From the NCBI RefSeq assembly GCF_002910915.1, contig NZ_NEUF01000080.1:1-64000 (forward strand): a stretch of 64,000 bases of DNA, given 5' to 3'. Position numbers and translations under genes: made by a program. Below, piece after piece: positions 26,875 to 35,186 of this stretch. Positions within the stretch are counted from its first letter, which is position 1; each line of letters begins with the position of its first letter. Source of the DNA: Streptomyces sp. SM10 (lineage in GTDB: Bacteria > Actinomycetota > Actinomycetes > Streptomycetales > Streptomycetaceae). The notes beneath the pieces are model-generated. The model did not search any database. It was not told the DNA's origin and saw nothing but the letters and a program-made list of their open reading frames with translations.

Positions 26875-27975
26875 ATGACCATGTCTTCCTCCGTCTCCCG
26901 GGCCGGCTCGGCCGCCCCCGCGCCCATGCCGCAGCCCGCCCCCGAACCCCGCCCGCACCGCGAACACCGCTACGACATCGACCTGATGCGGCTGCTCTGC
27001 TCCGTCGGCGTGATCCTCTGCCACACCGGTTCCGCGTTCGTGAACACCGCGGGCCGCGAGGCCGCGAACGGTCCCGGCACCTACTGGGCCGGTCTGGTGG
27101 CGGACTCGGCGGGCCGCTTCGCCGTACCGCTGTTCTTCGCGATGGCCGGATGGGTCGTCCTGGTGGGCGCTCCGGTCCGGGACGGCCGGCAGCTCCGCGG
27201 CCGGATCGTCAGGATCGTGGTGCCGCTCGCCGTGTGGAGCGCGCTCTACATCGCCTGGGGCAGAGTGCGCTCCACCAACAGCGCACCGGCGGGGGACCTG
27301 GCGCTCGACGCGCTGTTCGGCTCGGTCCGCCCCGCCTACCACCTCTGGTACCTCTACGCCTACATCCCCGTGATCATGCTCCTGGCCTTCGCCGCCCTGG
27401 TGAGGTCGGGCAAGCGCCCCTGGGGCCTCGGGATCGCCCTGCTCGTGCTGGGGGCCGCCCCGACCCTGTTCGGCGACCTGTCGAAGATGACGGACCTGGA
27501 ACTGCCGCGCTTCGGATGGGGCTTCGGCCCGTACCAGTTGATCTACGCGGTCCTGGGAGCCCTGGTCCTCGCGCTGCCCGCCGGCACCTTCGGCAGGCGG
27601 TCCCTCCGGTGGCTGCTCCCGGCGGGCGTCTGCCTGGCCGCGGTCGTCGCCTACCAGCACGGGGTGCACTACACGATCCCGTACGCGAACGTCCTGGTCG
27701 CCCTGCTCAGCGCCGGTGTGCTGTTCTCTCTCCACCGCCTGCACGTCCCCGAGCGCCTGCGCCCCGCCCTGACCCGGCTGGCGGGGGTCTCGTTCGGCGC
27801 GTACATGGTCCATGTGCTGGTCCTGGGCGTCCTCACCGACGCCCTGGTCGACGACGGCCTCGGGCTGCCGGCGGCGGCGGCCCTCGTGCTCGGCATCACC
27901 GTCGCCACGGCCGCCGTCTCCTTCGGCGCGGCGCTGCTCTGGACCCGCCTGGGGCTGACCCGGCTGCTGGGCTGA
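26875..27975 (+). CDS. Acyltransferase 3 family membrane O-acyltransferase
   Basis: The 366-residue product has about ten membrane helices and the family opening RYDIDLMRLLCSVGVILCHTGSAF with the conserved RxxxxxxVxxxH pattern (the histidine in CHT). PLFFAMAGWVVL and AYHLWYLYAYIPVIMLL are further hallmarks of OafA/WecH-type enzymes that acetylate exported polysaccharides. It probably decorates the glycopolymer. Start choice is uncertain: a second ATG lies 6 bp further in, and the -10-like TAGCCT close upstream suggests a very short leader. It is convergent with the second polyST gene. Confidence 0.88.
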   Translation: MTMSSSVSRAGSAAPAPMPQPAPEPRPHREHRYDIDLMRLLCSVGVILCHTGSAFVNTAGREAANGPGTYWAGLVADSAGRFAVPLFFAMAGWVVLVGAPVRDGRQLRGRIVRIVVPLAVWSALYIAWGRVRSTNSAPAGDLALDALFGSVRPAYHLWYLYAYIPVIMLLAFAALVRSGKRPWGLGIALLVLGAAPTLFGDLSKMTDLELPRFGWGFGPYQLIYAVLGALVLALPAGTFGRRSLRWLLPAGVCLAAVVAYQHGVHYTIPYANVLVALLSAGVLFSLHRLHVPERLRPALTRLAGVSFGAYMVHVLVLGVLTDALVDDGLGLPAAAALVLGITVATAAVSFGAALLWTRLGLTRLLG

Positions 27976-27984
27976 GTCCCGGCG

Positions 27985-29322
27985 TCAGCGACGCCGGAGC
28001 GCGCGGGCGCGCCGGGCCAGCCGGCGCAGTGTGGCATTCCGGCGGACGAAGGCGAGGCGCGCGGGGACCACGCCGGGGAGGGCCAGCGAGCCCAGGCGGC
28101 GGCGCTTGAAATAGCGCCAGGTCCGGGCGTTCAGCCGGGTGGAGAGGTAGCGCTCGGCGGCCGGCCGGAGGTCCGGACGGACACGCGGCTGCATCGCGAA
28201 GGCGACGGCCGGCAGCAGCCCGTCGAGCGCCTTCGCCACCCCGTCGCCGGTCAGCGGTGCCCCGTCCCGCACGGCGTCGGGGCCGGCCAGGTCGGGCAGC
28301 AGGGCGTCGACGATCGTGGCCGGGATCCTCGCCGGGTTCTCGTACGGGGTCAGGCGCTCCAGGAGCGCGCCGGTCCCGGTCCTGGCCACCGGCAGGCCGT
28401 AGTGCGCCGCCGCGGTGAGCAGGGCCGTCGAGGAGCAGCCGACGACGAGTGCGGGGCGCAGCCGCTCGAAGAGGACCTCGGCCGGGACGGGGACGCCGGG
28501 GCCGGGGTCCGGCGCCGTCACTCCGACACCGAGGCGTGCGGCCTCGGACCGTACGGCCGGGGCACAGAGGGAGGAGCCGCGGGGGTGGGGCACGAGCACG
28601 AGATGGGTGTGGCCGAGCGCGGCGGTGGCCCGGACCGTCCGCAGTCGGAGCTCCGTCTCCTCGGCGGCGGGGAGGACGCCCTTCTCGGTGAGGACCAGGA
28701 CCACGGATCCCTCGGGAGCGCCGAAATCCGGTGTGGCGTAAGCCAGTTCCCCGAAGACCTTGCGCAGGGCGGCGGTGGGCAGCGGGCGGGGCGCGGCGTC
28801 GAACTCGCCGAGCAGCAGGGGCTGCAGTCCGGGGAGGAGGTCCGGGTGGAGGAGTTGTCGGACGCGGGTGCCGATGAGCGGCGGAATCTTGCCGGGGGTC
28901 GGGCCGTAGCCGGTCAGGCCGTCCGCGTACACGGTCAGGGGCCCGCCCATGAAGATCTGGGCGAGCGCCTGGGAGGGGCCGGAGAGAGGGGACTCCAGGG
29001 CCAGTTCGACCTCCTCGTCCCCGAGGCCCCACGCGCGCCGCAGGTGGCGTTCCCACAGGGGCACGTCGTCGGGGCGGGGCGTCCAGGCGGCCGGGTGCAG
29101 GGGGAAGACGGCGTCGTTCCACGAGAGCACCTCGTCGAACCGGGCGCGCAGCCGGTCGAAGCCGGGCACCGTGTCGAGCGGGGCCACCGCCTCGGGGACC
29201 GCAGCGGTGTCGCAGAGCAGCAGGACGCGGCGGTCGGCCTCGCCGAAGCAGCCGGAGTCGACCGCCGCGGCCAGCACGGCCGTGCCGCGGAGGCCGGAAG
29301 CGGCCAAGATCTGGGTGGTCAC
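27985..29322 (-). CDS. Alpha-2,8-polysialyltransferase family protein (paralog)
   Basis: This 445-residue paralog of the protein at 21771-23117 has the same layout: AASGLRGTAVLAAAVDSGCFG at the N-terminus, SWNDAVFPLHPAAW, YADGLTGYGPTPGKIP, the donor motif LVLVPHPRG, and VVGCSSTALLTAAAHYGLPVA. The C-terminus YFKRRRLGSLALPG and its following arginines are basic and probably membrane-facing. It overlaps the upstream GT2 gene by 4 bp. The pair GT2-polyST thus exists twice in opposite orientation. Confidence 0.8.
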   Translation of the reverse strand: MTTQILAASGLRGTAVLAAAVDSGCFGEADRRVLLLCDTAAVPEAVAPLDTVPGFDRLRARFDEVLSWNDAVFPLHPAAWTPRPDDVPLWERHLRRAWGLGDEEVELALESPLSGPSQALAQIFMGGPLTVYADGLTGYGPTPGKIPPLIGTRVRQLLHPDLLPGLQPLLLGEFDAAPRPLPTAALRKVFGELAYATPDFGAPEGSVVLVLTEKGVLPAAEETELRLRTVRATAALGHTHLVLVPHPRGSSLCAPAVRSEAARLGVGVTAPDPGPGVPVPAEVLFERLRPALVVGCSSTALLTAAAHYGLPVARTGTGALLERLTPYENPARIPATIVDALLPDLAGPDAVRDGAPLTGDGVAKALDGLLPAVAFAMQPRVRPDLRPAAERYLSTRLNARTWRYFKRRRLGSLALPGVVPARLAFVRRNATLRRLARRARALRRR

Positions 29323-30302
29323 GCGGCAGCCGCTCCCTCAGTGGTGGCGGACCGGCGGCGCAGCTTGCGCAACACGGTCGCCCGTTCGGTGTCCATGGAG
29401 TCCAGGACGTCGTCGAGCACATCGCGCGGCATTCTTCCGAGTGCCTGCGCGGCGAGTGATTTCAGAGTGCGGGCCACCGCCGGTTCGTATCTGCCGATGG
29501 ATCCGACGTGGTGGGAAATGACGGCGCAGTAGGTCCTCACCGCTTTCGGCATCAGTGTGTCCGCGTCGCGGTCCGCGGCGGTGTCGGACAGCACCTGGTC
29601 GTACGCGCGAATGAAATCCAGCTGCCGTTCGTCACCGATCTGCGTGAGGGAGGAGGAGACCCCGCGCCGGTAGAAATGGCCGAGCGTTCCCAGGACCGCG
29701 AAGGATTCGGCCTCCCGGTGCAGCCGCCAGATCCACGGCCGGTCCTCGGCGGTGCGCAGCCCGTCGGTGAAGTGCAGGAGCCCCCTGTCCAGCAGGCTGC
29801 GGTGGTAGAGCCCCGCCCAGGCGTAGGCGTAGTCCACCGACGTGGTCCGGCCGGCCGGCAGGATCGCCGCCCGTGGGTCGCTCACCACCGAGCGCGGACC
29901 GTGCGGGACGCGGCGCACCGTACGGGCCGTGCCGGTGACCTGAACATGGTCCGTACGCACGAACGCGCAGCTCAGGGTCTCGGTCTGGGCGAGGAGACGG
30001 GCGTAGTGGCCGGGCGCGAGCCAGTCGTCGCCGTCCAGGAAGGCGATGTACTCGCCCCGCGCGGCGTCCAGCCCCGTGTTGCGGGCCGTGGCGAGACCGG
30101 CGTTGCGTTCGTGTCGGTGCACGACCGCCCCCTCGATGCCGTCCAGGGCCCGGCGCAGGAGATCCGCGGTCCCGTCGGTCGAGCAGTCGTCGACGAGGAT
30201 GAACTCGAAGTCCTCGCGGGTATTGGACCGCAGGCTTCTGAGAGTGTCGGGCGCGTATGCCTGGACGTTGTAGAACGGCACGATGACGGAGAGCTTAACC
30301 AC
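29319..30302 (-). CDS. Glycosyltransferase family 2 (paralog)
   Basis: The product is 327 residues. LSVIVPFYNV, VDDCSTDG and FLDGDDWLAPGH are the nucleotide-sugar and metal motifs of GT2, and LRTAEDRPWIWRLHREAES matches the paralog at 20802. ATG at 30308 is possible, but GTG at 30302 is preferred. It aligns with the start of the paralog and stands 7 nt after a -10-like TAGCGT, with no ribosome-binding site, suggesting a leaderless message. A PHO-box-like triplet repeat lies about 50 bp upstream. Confidence 0.88.
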   Translation of the reverse strand: MVKLSVIVPFYNVQAYAPDTLRSLRSNTREDFEFILVDDCSTDGTADLLRRALDGIEGAVVHRHERNAGLATARNTGLDAARGEYIAFLDGDDWLAPGHYARLLAQTETLSCAFVRTDHVQVTGTARTVRRVPHGPRSVVSDPRAAILPAGRTTSVDYAYAWAGLYHRSLLDRGLLHFTDGLRTAEDRPWIWRLHREAESFAVLGTLGHFYRRGVSSSLTQIGDERQLDFIRAYDQVLSDTAADRDADTLMPKAVRTYCAVISHHVGSIGRYEPAVARTLKSLAAQALGRMPRDVLDDVLDSMDTERATVLRKLRRRSATTEGAAAA

Positions 30303-30353
30303 CCGCATCACGCTAGACGCGGCCCCGGCATTCGCCTTGTCCACCGCCCGTAC

Positions 30354-30386
30354 GGGAAGTGAACGACGCGCAACCGGAAAGTGAAC
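30354..30386 (-). promoter_or_regulatory. Putative PHO box, minus-strand promoter
   Basis: Read on the minus strand there are three consecutive 11-nt units: GTTCACTTTCC, GGTTGCGCGTC, GTTCACTTCCC. Units 1 and 3 match the streptomycete PhoP direct-repeat consensus (GTTCACC-like) and are spaced exactly 22 nt apart. The site lies upstream of the GT2-polyST operon's TAGCGT -10. Confidence 0.62.
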
Positions 30387-30448
30387 CGGCCCGATTCCGC
30401 GGCCGATTCATCAGAAGAACGGGCCGAATCCCCAACCGTCGACCGGCT

Positions 30449-30481
30449 GTTAACCATCTGTTGCCATCGCGTTGGGCCGCG
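30449..30481 (+). promoter_or_regulatory. Putative PHO box, plus-strand promoter
   Basis: Three abutting 11-nt units each begin with GTT: GTTAACCATCT, GTTGCCATCGC, GTTGGGCCGCG. The last unit ends 16 nt before a -10-like TAACTT (30498-30503), the usual geometry when PhoP replaces the -35 contact. It drives the nonulosonate biosynthesis operon. Confidence 0.58.
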
Positions 30482-30510
30482 GATCGAAATGGCTTTCTAA
30501 CTTCTACGAC

Positions 30511-31896
30511 GTGCCCCCTCGTACCGATGACGCGTCCGCTCCGGCCGCCACCCCAGCAGCCGACCGTGCGGCGCTCCGCACAGTCGTGCTCGCCGACTCC
30601 GACACCAGGTGGAAATGGGGCGCGCTCACCGCGCGCCGCCTCGCCGGGGTCCCGGACTCCGGCGCGCCTGAGCGCCCCGTGGAGATCAGCGGACTCCTGC
30701 TGCGAGGCCGGGCCACCCCGACGCCCCGCCAGCTCGCCGAAGTCGGTGAGGTCGGCGTCGACGCCGACCGGGTGCGTGAGGTGACGGCCGTCGAATTCCT
30801 GCACACGGTGCGGGACGAGGCGCCCGACGTGGTGGTCCTCGCCCTCGTCGGCGGCGCGGTCCAGGCGATGCTGCACGGCCTGGCCGCACTGGACCTTCCC
30901 CGCAGGCCCGTCGTCGTCACGGGCTATGTCGGGGTCGTCTACGAGAAGCTCGCCGACGGACTCCTGCTGCGCCACGGGGCCGACATCGTACTGGCCAACT
31001 CCCGCCACGACGGGGAGCGCTTCCGTGCGGTGTACGAAGGGGTCGGCGCCGACGCCTCGTCCGTCACCGAGGCGGCTCTGCCGTTCCTCGGCGGCGAGCC
31101 GCACCGGGCCGAGGAAGGCCGCGAAACCGTCGTGTTCGCCGCCCAGCCCTCCGTCCCGGAGTCCCGCGCCGACCGCACCTACGTGCTGCGCCGGCTCGTC
31201 GAGCACGCCCGGCTGCACCCTGGTCGGGAGGTGCTGCTGAAGCTGCGCTCCAAGCCGGGCGAGCACACCACGCACATCGAGGAACTGCCCTACCAGCGCC
31301 TGGCGGAGCGGATCCCGGGCGGTCTCCCGCCCAACTTCCGCCTCGTGTACGGACACATGGGCGAGGTGCTCGACCGCACCGACCTGCTGGTCACGGTCTC
31401 CTCGACCGCCGCGCTGGAGTCCCTGCACCGGCGGATCCCGACCGCGATCCTCTCCGACCTGGGCGTCCGCGAGGCGCTCGGCAACCACCACTTCATCGGC
31501 TCGGGGCTGATCACGTCCTGGGACCACCTCGACGGCGGCCTCCGCCCGGAGCCCGACGAGGAGTGGCTGGCGGGCCAGGGCGTCGCCGCCGACGGCACCT
31601 ACGCCGCCGCCTACGACACCGCCCGCGCCCGGGTCGCGGAGCTGCTCGCCGGGGGCCCGCTGCCCCGGCTCGCCCCCTACTACACGCCCGTCACCGCGCC
31701 CGGATACCTCCCCGGCATCCTCGCCCGCCACCACCTGGGCCTCGACGGCCACCCGCTTCCCGGCGCCGTCACGCCGAAGGAGACCGGGCGGCTCCGGGGC
31801 GCGGTCCGCGACACCGTACGCAACGCGGCGCGCGGCGCCTACCGCCACGGCGTCCAGCGGGTCGCCCCCGTGATCCGGCGGATGGGCGAGCTGTGA
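30511..31896 (+). CDS. DUF6716-type putative glycosyltransferase
   Basis: This 461-residue soluble protein looks GT-B-like: TVVLADSDTRWKWGALTARRLAG at the N-terminus, RRPVVVTGYVGVVYEKLADGLLLRHGADIVLANS in the first domain, and LRSKPGEH plus LLVTVSSTAALESLHRRIPTAILS in the second. This is the same HP/ST-type donor logic as in polysialyltransferases. GTG at 30511 is chosen because it lies 7 nt after TAACTT with no ribosome-binding site. It is the first gene of the plus-strand operon making and transferring CMP-nonulosonate. Confidence 0.72.
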   Translation: MPPRTDDASAPAATPAADRAALRTVVLADSDTRWKWGALTARRLAGVPDSGAPERPVEISGLLLRGRATPTPRQLAEVGEVGVDADRVREVTAVEFLHTVRDEAPDVVVLALVGGAVQAMLHGLAALDLPRRPVVVTGYVGVVYEKLADGLLLRHGADIVLANSRHDGERFRAVYEGVGADASSVTEAALPFLGGEPHRAEEGRETVVFAAQPSVPESRADRTYVLRRLVEHARLHPGREVLLKLRSKPGEHTTHIEELPYQRLAERIPGGLPPNFRLVYGHMGEVLDRTDLLVTVSSTAALESLHRRIPTAILSDLGVREALGNHHFIGSGLITSWDHLDGGLRPEPDEEWLAGQGVAADGTYAAAYDTARARVAELLAGGPLPRLAPYYTPVTAPGYLPGILARHHLGLDGHPLPGAVTPKETGRLRGAVRDTVRNAARGAYRHGVQRVAPVIRRMGEL

Positions 31897-31916
31897 CCAC
31901 CGATTCAGGAGCAACC

Positions 31917-33161
31917 ATGACCCCGCCCCCCACCGTGCTCGCCGTGATCCCCGCCCGCGGCGGATCCAAGGGCGTGCCCGCGAAGAACCTCGCCCGGGTC
32001 GGCGGCGTGCCGCTCGTCGCCCGCGCGGTCCGCGCCTGCCTGGCCTCGCCCGAGGTCACGGACGTCGTCGTGACGACCGACGACCCGGCGATCTCCGACG
32101 CGGCCAGGGCCGCCGCTGCGGCCCTGGGGGAGGAAGCCCGGCTGCACTGCGTCCAGCGCCCCGCCGCGATCTCCGGTGACACCGCGACGAGCGAGGCGGC
32201 CGTCCTGCACGCCCTGCACAGCTACGAGACCGCGGCCCACGGCCGGAAGGCCGACGTGGTCCTCCTGGTCCAGTGCACGAGCCCCTTCGTCACCCGGGAG
32301 GACATCGACGGCGTCGCCGCCGCGGTCGCCCGCGAGGGTGCCGACACCGCTGTCACCGTCGCCCCCTTCCACGGCTTCGTGTGGCGCGACGGAAGCGCGG
32401 TCGAGGACGACACCTACGGCGTCAACCACGACAAGGCCGTACGCCCCCGCCGCCAGGACCGGCCCCAGGACTATCTGGAGACCGGCGCCGCGTACGCCAT
32501 GGACGTCGAGGGCTTCCGGACCCACCGCCACCGCTTCTTCGGCCACACGGCGCTCGTGCCGACCGACCCGGCCCGGGTCCTGGAGATCGACGACCCTCAC
32601 GACCTGGCCCGCGCCCGCGCACTCGCACCCCTCCTGGACCCGTCGCCGTTCCCCACCCGGGCGGACGTCGACGCCGTCGTCCTCGACTTCGACGGCACGC
32701 AGACCGACGACCGCGTCCTCATCGACGCCGACGGCCGCGAGATCGTCGCCGTACACCGCGGCGACGGCCTCGGCGTCGCCGCGCTGCGCCGGTCCGGCCT
32801 GCCGGTCCTGATCCTCTCCACGGAACAGAACCCGGTCGTCGCCGCCCGCGCCCGCAAACTCCAGGTCCCCGTCCTGCACGGCATCGACCGCAAGGACCTT
32901 GCGCTCAAGCAGTGGTGCGAGGAGCAGTCCATCGCTCCCGACCGCGTGCTCTACGTCGGCAACGACGTCAACGACCTGGCCTGCTTCGGCCTGGCGGGCT
33001 GGCCCGTCGCCGTCGCGAGCGCCCACGACTCGGTACGCGCCGCCGCGCGCGCCGTGACCACCAACCCCGGCGGCTCCGGTGCCATCCGCGAGATCGCGGC
33101 CTGGCTCCTCGGCCCCACTCTCACCGTCTCCACCGAAACCCCCGACGCCCCCACCACGTAA
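31917..33161 (+). CDS. Acylneuraminate cytidylyltransferase fused to HAD phosphatase
   Basis: The 414-residue bifunctional enzyme has an N-terminal CMP-nonulosonate synthetase (residues about 7-230: VIPARGGSKGVPAKNLARVGG, VQCTSPFVTREDID, YLETGAAYAMD). The C-terminal half is a KdsC-like HAD domain (VDAVVLDFDGTQTDDRV with both catalytic aspartates, ILSTEQNPVVAARARKL, KDLALKQWCEE, VLYVGNDVNDLACF). This suggests the same polypeptide removes phosphate from Kdn-9-P or Neu5Ac-9-P and then activates the sugar with CTP. AGGAG stands 5 nt before the ATG. Animal CMAS has a similar layout. Confidence 0.9.
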   Translation: MTPPPTVLAVIPARGGSKGVPAKNLARVGGVPLVARAVRACLASPEVTDVVVTTDDPAISDAARAAAAALGEEARLHCVQRPAAISGDTATSEAAVLHALHSYETAAHGRKADVVLLVQCTSPFVTREDIDGVAAAVAREGADTAVTVAPFHGFVWRDGSAVEDDTYGVNHDKAVRPRRQDRPQDYLETGAAYAMDVEGFRTHRHRFFGHTALVPTDPARVLEIDDPHDLARARALAPLLDPSPFPTRADVDAVVLDFDGTQTDDRVLIDADGREIVAVHRGDGLGVAALRRSGLPVLILSTEQNPVVAARARKLQVPVLHGIDRKDLALKQWCEEQSIAPDRVLYVGNDVNDLACFGLAGWPVAVASAHDSVRAAARAVTTNPGGSGAIREIAAWLLGPTLTVSTETPDAPTT

Positions 33162-33173
33162 GGAAGCACCACC

Positions 33174-34106
33174 ATGAGCACCTCCCGCCTGCGCACCTTC
33201 GGCACCCGCACCGCCGGCCCCGGCCACTCCGTCTACGTCACCGGCGAGATCGGCATCAACCACAACGGCTCCCTCGACAACGCCCTCGCGCTGATCGACG
33301 TGGCCGCCGACGCCGGCTGCGACGCCGTCAAGTTCCAGAAGCGCACCCCGGAGATCTGCACCCCGCGCGACCAGTGGGACATCGAGCGCGACACCCCCTG
33401 GGGCCGGATGACGTACATCGACTACCGTCACCGCGTCGAGTTCGGCGAGGACGAGTACACCGCCATCGCCGAGCACTGCGCCAAGCGCGGCATCGACTGG
33501 TTCGCCTCCCCGTGGGACACCGAGGCCGTCGCCTTCCTCGAGAAGTTCGACGTCCCCGCGCACAAGGTCGCCTCCGCCTCCCTCACCGACGACGAGCTGC
33601 TCCGCGCCCTGCGCGCCACCGGCCGCACCGTCATCCTCTCCACCGGCATGTCGACGCCCAAGCAGATCCGGCACGCGGTCGAGGTCCTCGGCAGCGACAA
33701 CATCCTGCTCTGCCACGCCACGTCGACGTACCCGGCGAAGGCCGAGGAGCTCAACCTGCGGGTCATCAACACCCTCCAGCAGGAGTACCCGAACGTCCCG
33801 ATCGGCTACAGCGGCCACGAGACCGGCCTGCAGACGACTCTCGCCGCCGTCGCACTCGGCGCCACGTTCGTCGAGCGTCACATCACCCTGGACCGCGCCA
33901 TGTGGGGCTCCGACCAGGCGGCCTCCGTCGAGCCGCAGGGCCTCACCCGCCTCGTCCGCGACATCCGCACCATCGAGGCGTCCCTCGGCGACGGTGTCAA
34001 GAAGGTCTACGAGTCGGAGCTCGGCCCGATGAAGAAGCTCCGCCGGGTCGCGGGCGTCATCGCCGAGACCGAGAACGCGCCGGCCGCCGAGCCGGTCGCG
34101 GTCTGA
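33174..34106 (+). CDS. N-acetylneuraminate/Kdn synthase (NeuB family), no SAF domain
   Basis: NeuB-type enzymes condense phosphoenolpyruvate with a mannose derivative to form a nonulosonic acid. This 310-residue copy has the TIM-barrel signatures YVTGEIGINHNGSLDNALALI, AGCDAVKFQKRTPEICTP, IDWFASPWD, LSTGMSTPKQI, LLCHATSTYPAKAEELNL, IGYSGHETG and ERHITLDRAMWGSDQAAS. The C-terminal antifreeze-like SAF domain present in most NeuB proteins is missing; the protein ends soon after the barrel. Given the fused HAD phosphatase upstream, the acceptor may be mannose-6-P or ManNAc-6-P. It lies 12 bp after the preceding gene. Confidence 0.92.
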   Translation: MSTSRLRTFGTRTAGPGHSVYVTGEIGINHNGSLDNALALIDVAADAGCDAVKFQKRTPEICTPRDQWDIERDTPWGRMTYIDYRHRVEFGEDEYTAIAEHCAKRGIDWFASPWDTEAVAFLEKFDVPAHKVASASLTDDELLRALRATGRTVILSTGMSTPKQIRHAVEVLGSDNILLCHATSTYPAKAEELNLRVINTLQQEYPNVPIGYSGHETGLQTTLAAVALGATFVERHITLDRAMWGSDQAASVEPQGLTRLVRDIRTIEASLGDGVKKVYESELGPMKKLRRVAGVIAETENAPAAEPVAV

Positions 34107-34117
34107 CGGGCCGACCG

Positions 34118-35158
34118 GTGAACCTCGCCTTCGTCGAGAGCCCGGTCCAGCTCCTGAACGTCCTGGAGTGGACCCACACCCGGGGAGGACCCGACACCAC
34201 GGTCGTCGTCCTCCCCCCGGTCGACCCGATGTCGCGCGGACAGCTGCGCAGGATGGCGGAGCTGGCCCGCGACGAGGGCATCACCGTCCGCTGGCAGGAG
34301 GCGCGCGGGGAGAGCGGCGCGCCTCTGAAGGCCCTGCGCGCGCTGACCGGACTGATCCGCAAGGCCGACCGCATCGTCATCGGGGACCCGTTCTCCCGGT
34401 ACGTGCAACTGCTCCTCAGCCTGGTCCGCACCCGCCGGATCACGGTCGTCGACGACGGCACCGCCACCATGGAGTTCGTCGCGCAACTGGCGCGCGGTGA
34501 ACGCCTGGTGCGCTGGCACCGCAGGGGGAACGGGGGCCCGCGCGAGCTGCTCCTGGCCCCGGTCGCCTCCGCTGCCCGCCGCAGCTTCACCCCGTCGGCG
34601 ACCCGCACGGTCGAGGTGTTCACGGCGATGCCGGTGGAGGCTCCCGCCGGCATGGAGGTCACGGCGAACACCTTCGCCTGGACACGGGAGCGCTTCGGCC
34701 CGCCCCTCATCACCAAGGGCGCCGACCTGGTGGGCACCTCCCTGGTGGAGACGGGCGTGGTCGACCCCGTCCCGTACCAGGAGGCGGTCACCTCGCTCGC
34801 CCGCACCCACGGCGCGACCCGCTACTTCGCCCACCGGCGCGAGTCCGCGGAGAAGCTCCACGCCCTGGAGTCCGCCACCGGCCTGGAGATCGTCCGGCCC
34901 GACCTGCCGCTGGAGCTCATCGCACGCCGGGGCCCCATCGGCCACACGGTGGTGAGCTTCCCGTCCACGGTGGTCCACACCCTGCCGCTCGCCCTGGTCG
35001 GCACGGGGGTGAAGGTCGCGGTGTGCGACATAGCGCCGGAATGGCTTCGCGACACGGCTTCCCCGCGCGCCCAGGGCTTCCTGAGCGGCGTCACGGAGAC
35101 GGCCAAGGACGTCCAGCGGCTGGCGCCCTGGCGGGTGACGGCCGCCACGGAGGGGTGA
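34118..35158 (+). CDS. Sialyltransferase-like (GT52-like) protein
   Basis: The 346-residue soluble protein begins LAFVESPVQLLNVLEWTH, similar to the PLQLL opening of GT52 sialyltransferases. It has ADRIVIGDPFSRYVQLLLSLVRTRRITVVDDGTATMEF and a C-terminal region (YFAHRRESAEKL, VSFPSTVVHTLPLAL) with the HR/ST arrangement of GT52 donor sites. GTG at 34118, 11 bp after the synthase, fits both the frame and the operon layout. It probably transfers the CMP-activated nonulosonate. The family assignment is by motif only. Confidence 0.7.
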   Translation: MNLAFVESPVQLLNVLEWTHTRGGPDTTVVVLPPVDPMSRGQLRRMAELARDEGITVRWQEARGESGAPLKALRALTGLIRKADRIVIGDPFSRYVQLLLSLVRTRRITVVDDGTATMEFVAQLARGERLVRWHRRGNGGPRELLLAPVASAARRSFTPSATRTVEVFTAMPVEAPAGMEVTANTFAWTRERFGPPLITKGADLVGTSLVETGVVDPVPYQEAVTSLARTHGATRYFAHRRESAEKLHALESATGLEIVRPDLPLELIARRGPIGHTVVSFPSTVVHTLPLALVGTGVKVAVCDIAPEWLRDTASPRAQGFLSGVTETAKDVQRLAPWRVTAATEG

Positions 35159-35186
35159 AGGGCGGGCGACGGTGCGCGGCAGGGCG

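Noticed and set aside
30303..30344. Earlier start (ATG 30308 or GTG at 30344) for the minus-strand GT2
   Set aside because: The paralog's N-terminus and the position of the -10 hexamer fit GTG 30302 better; the sequence upstream is promoter.
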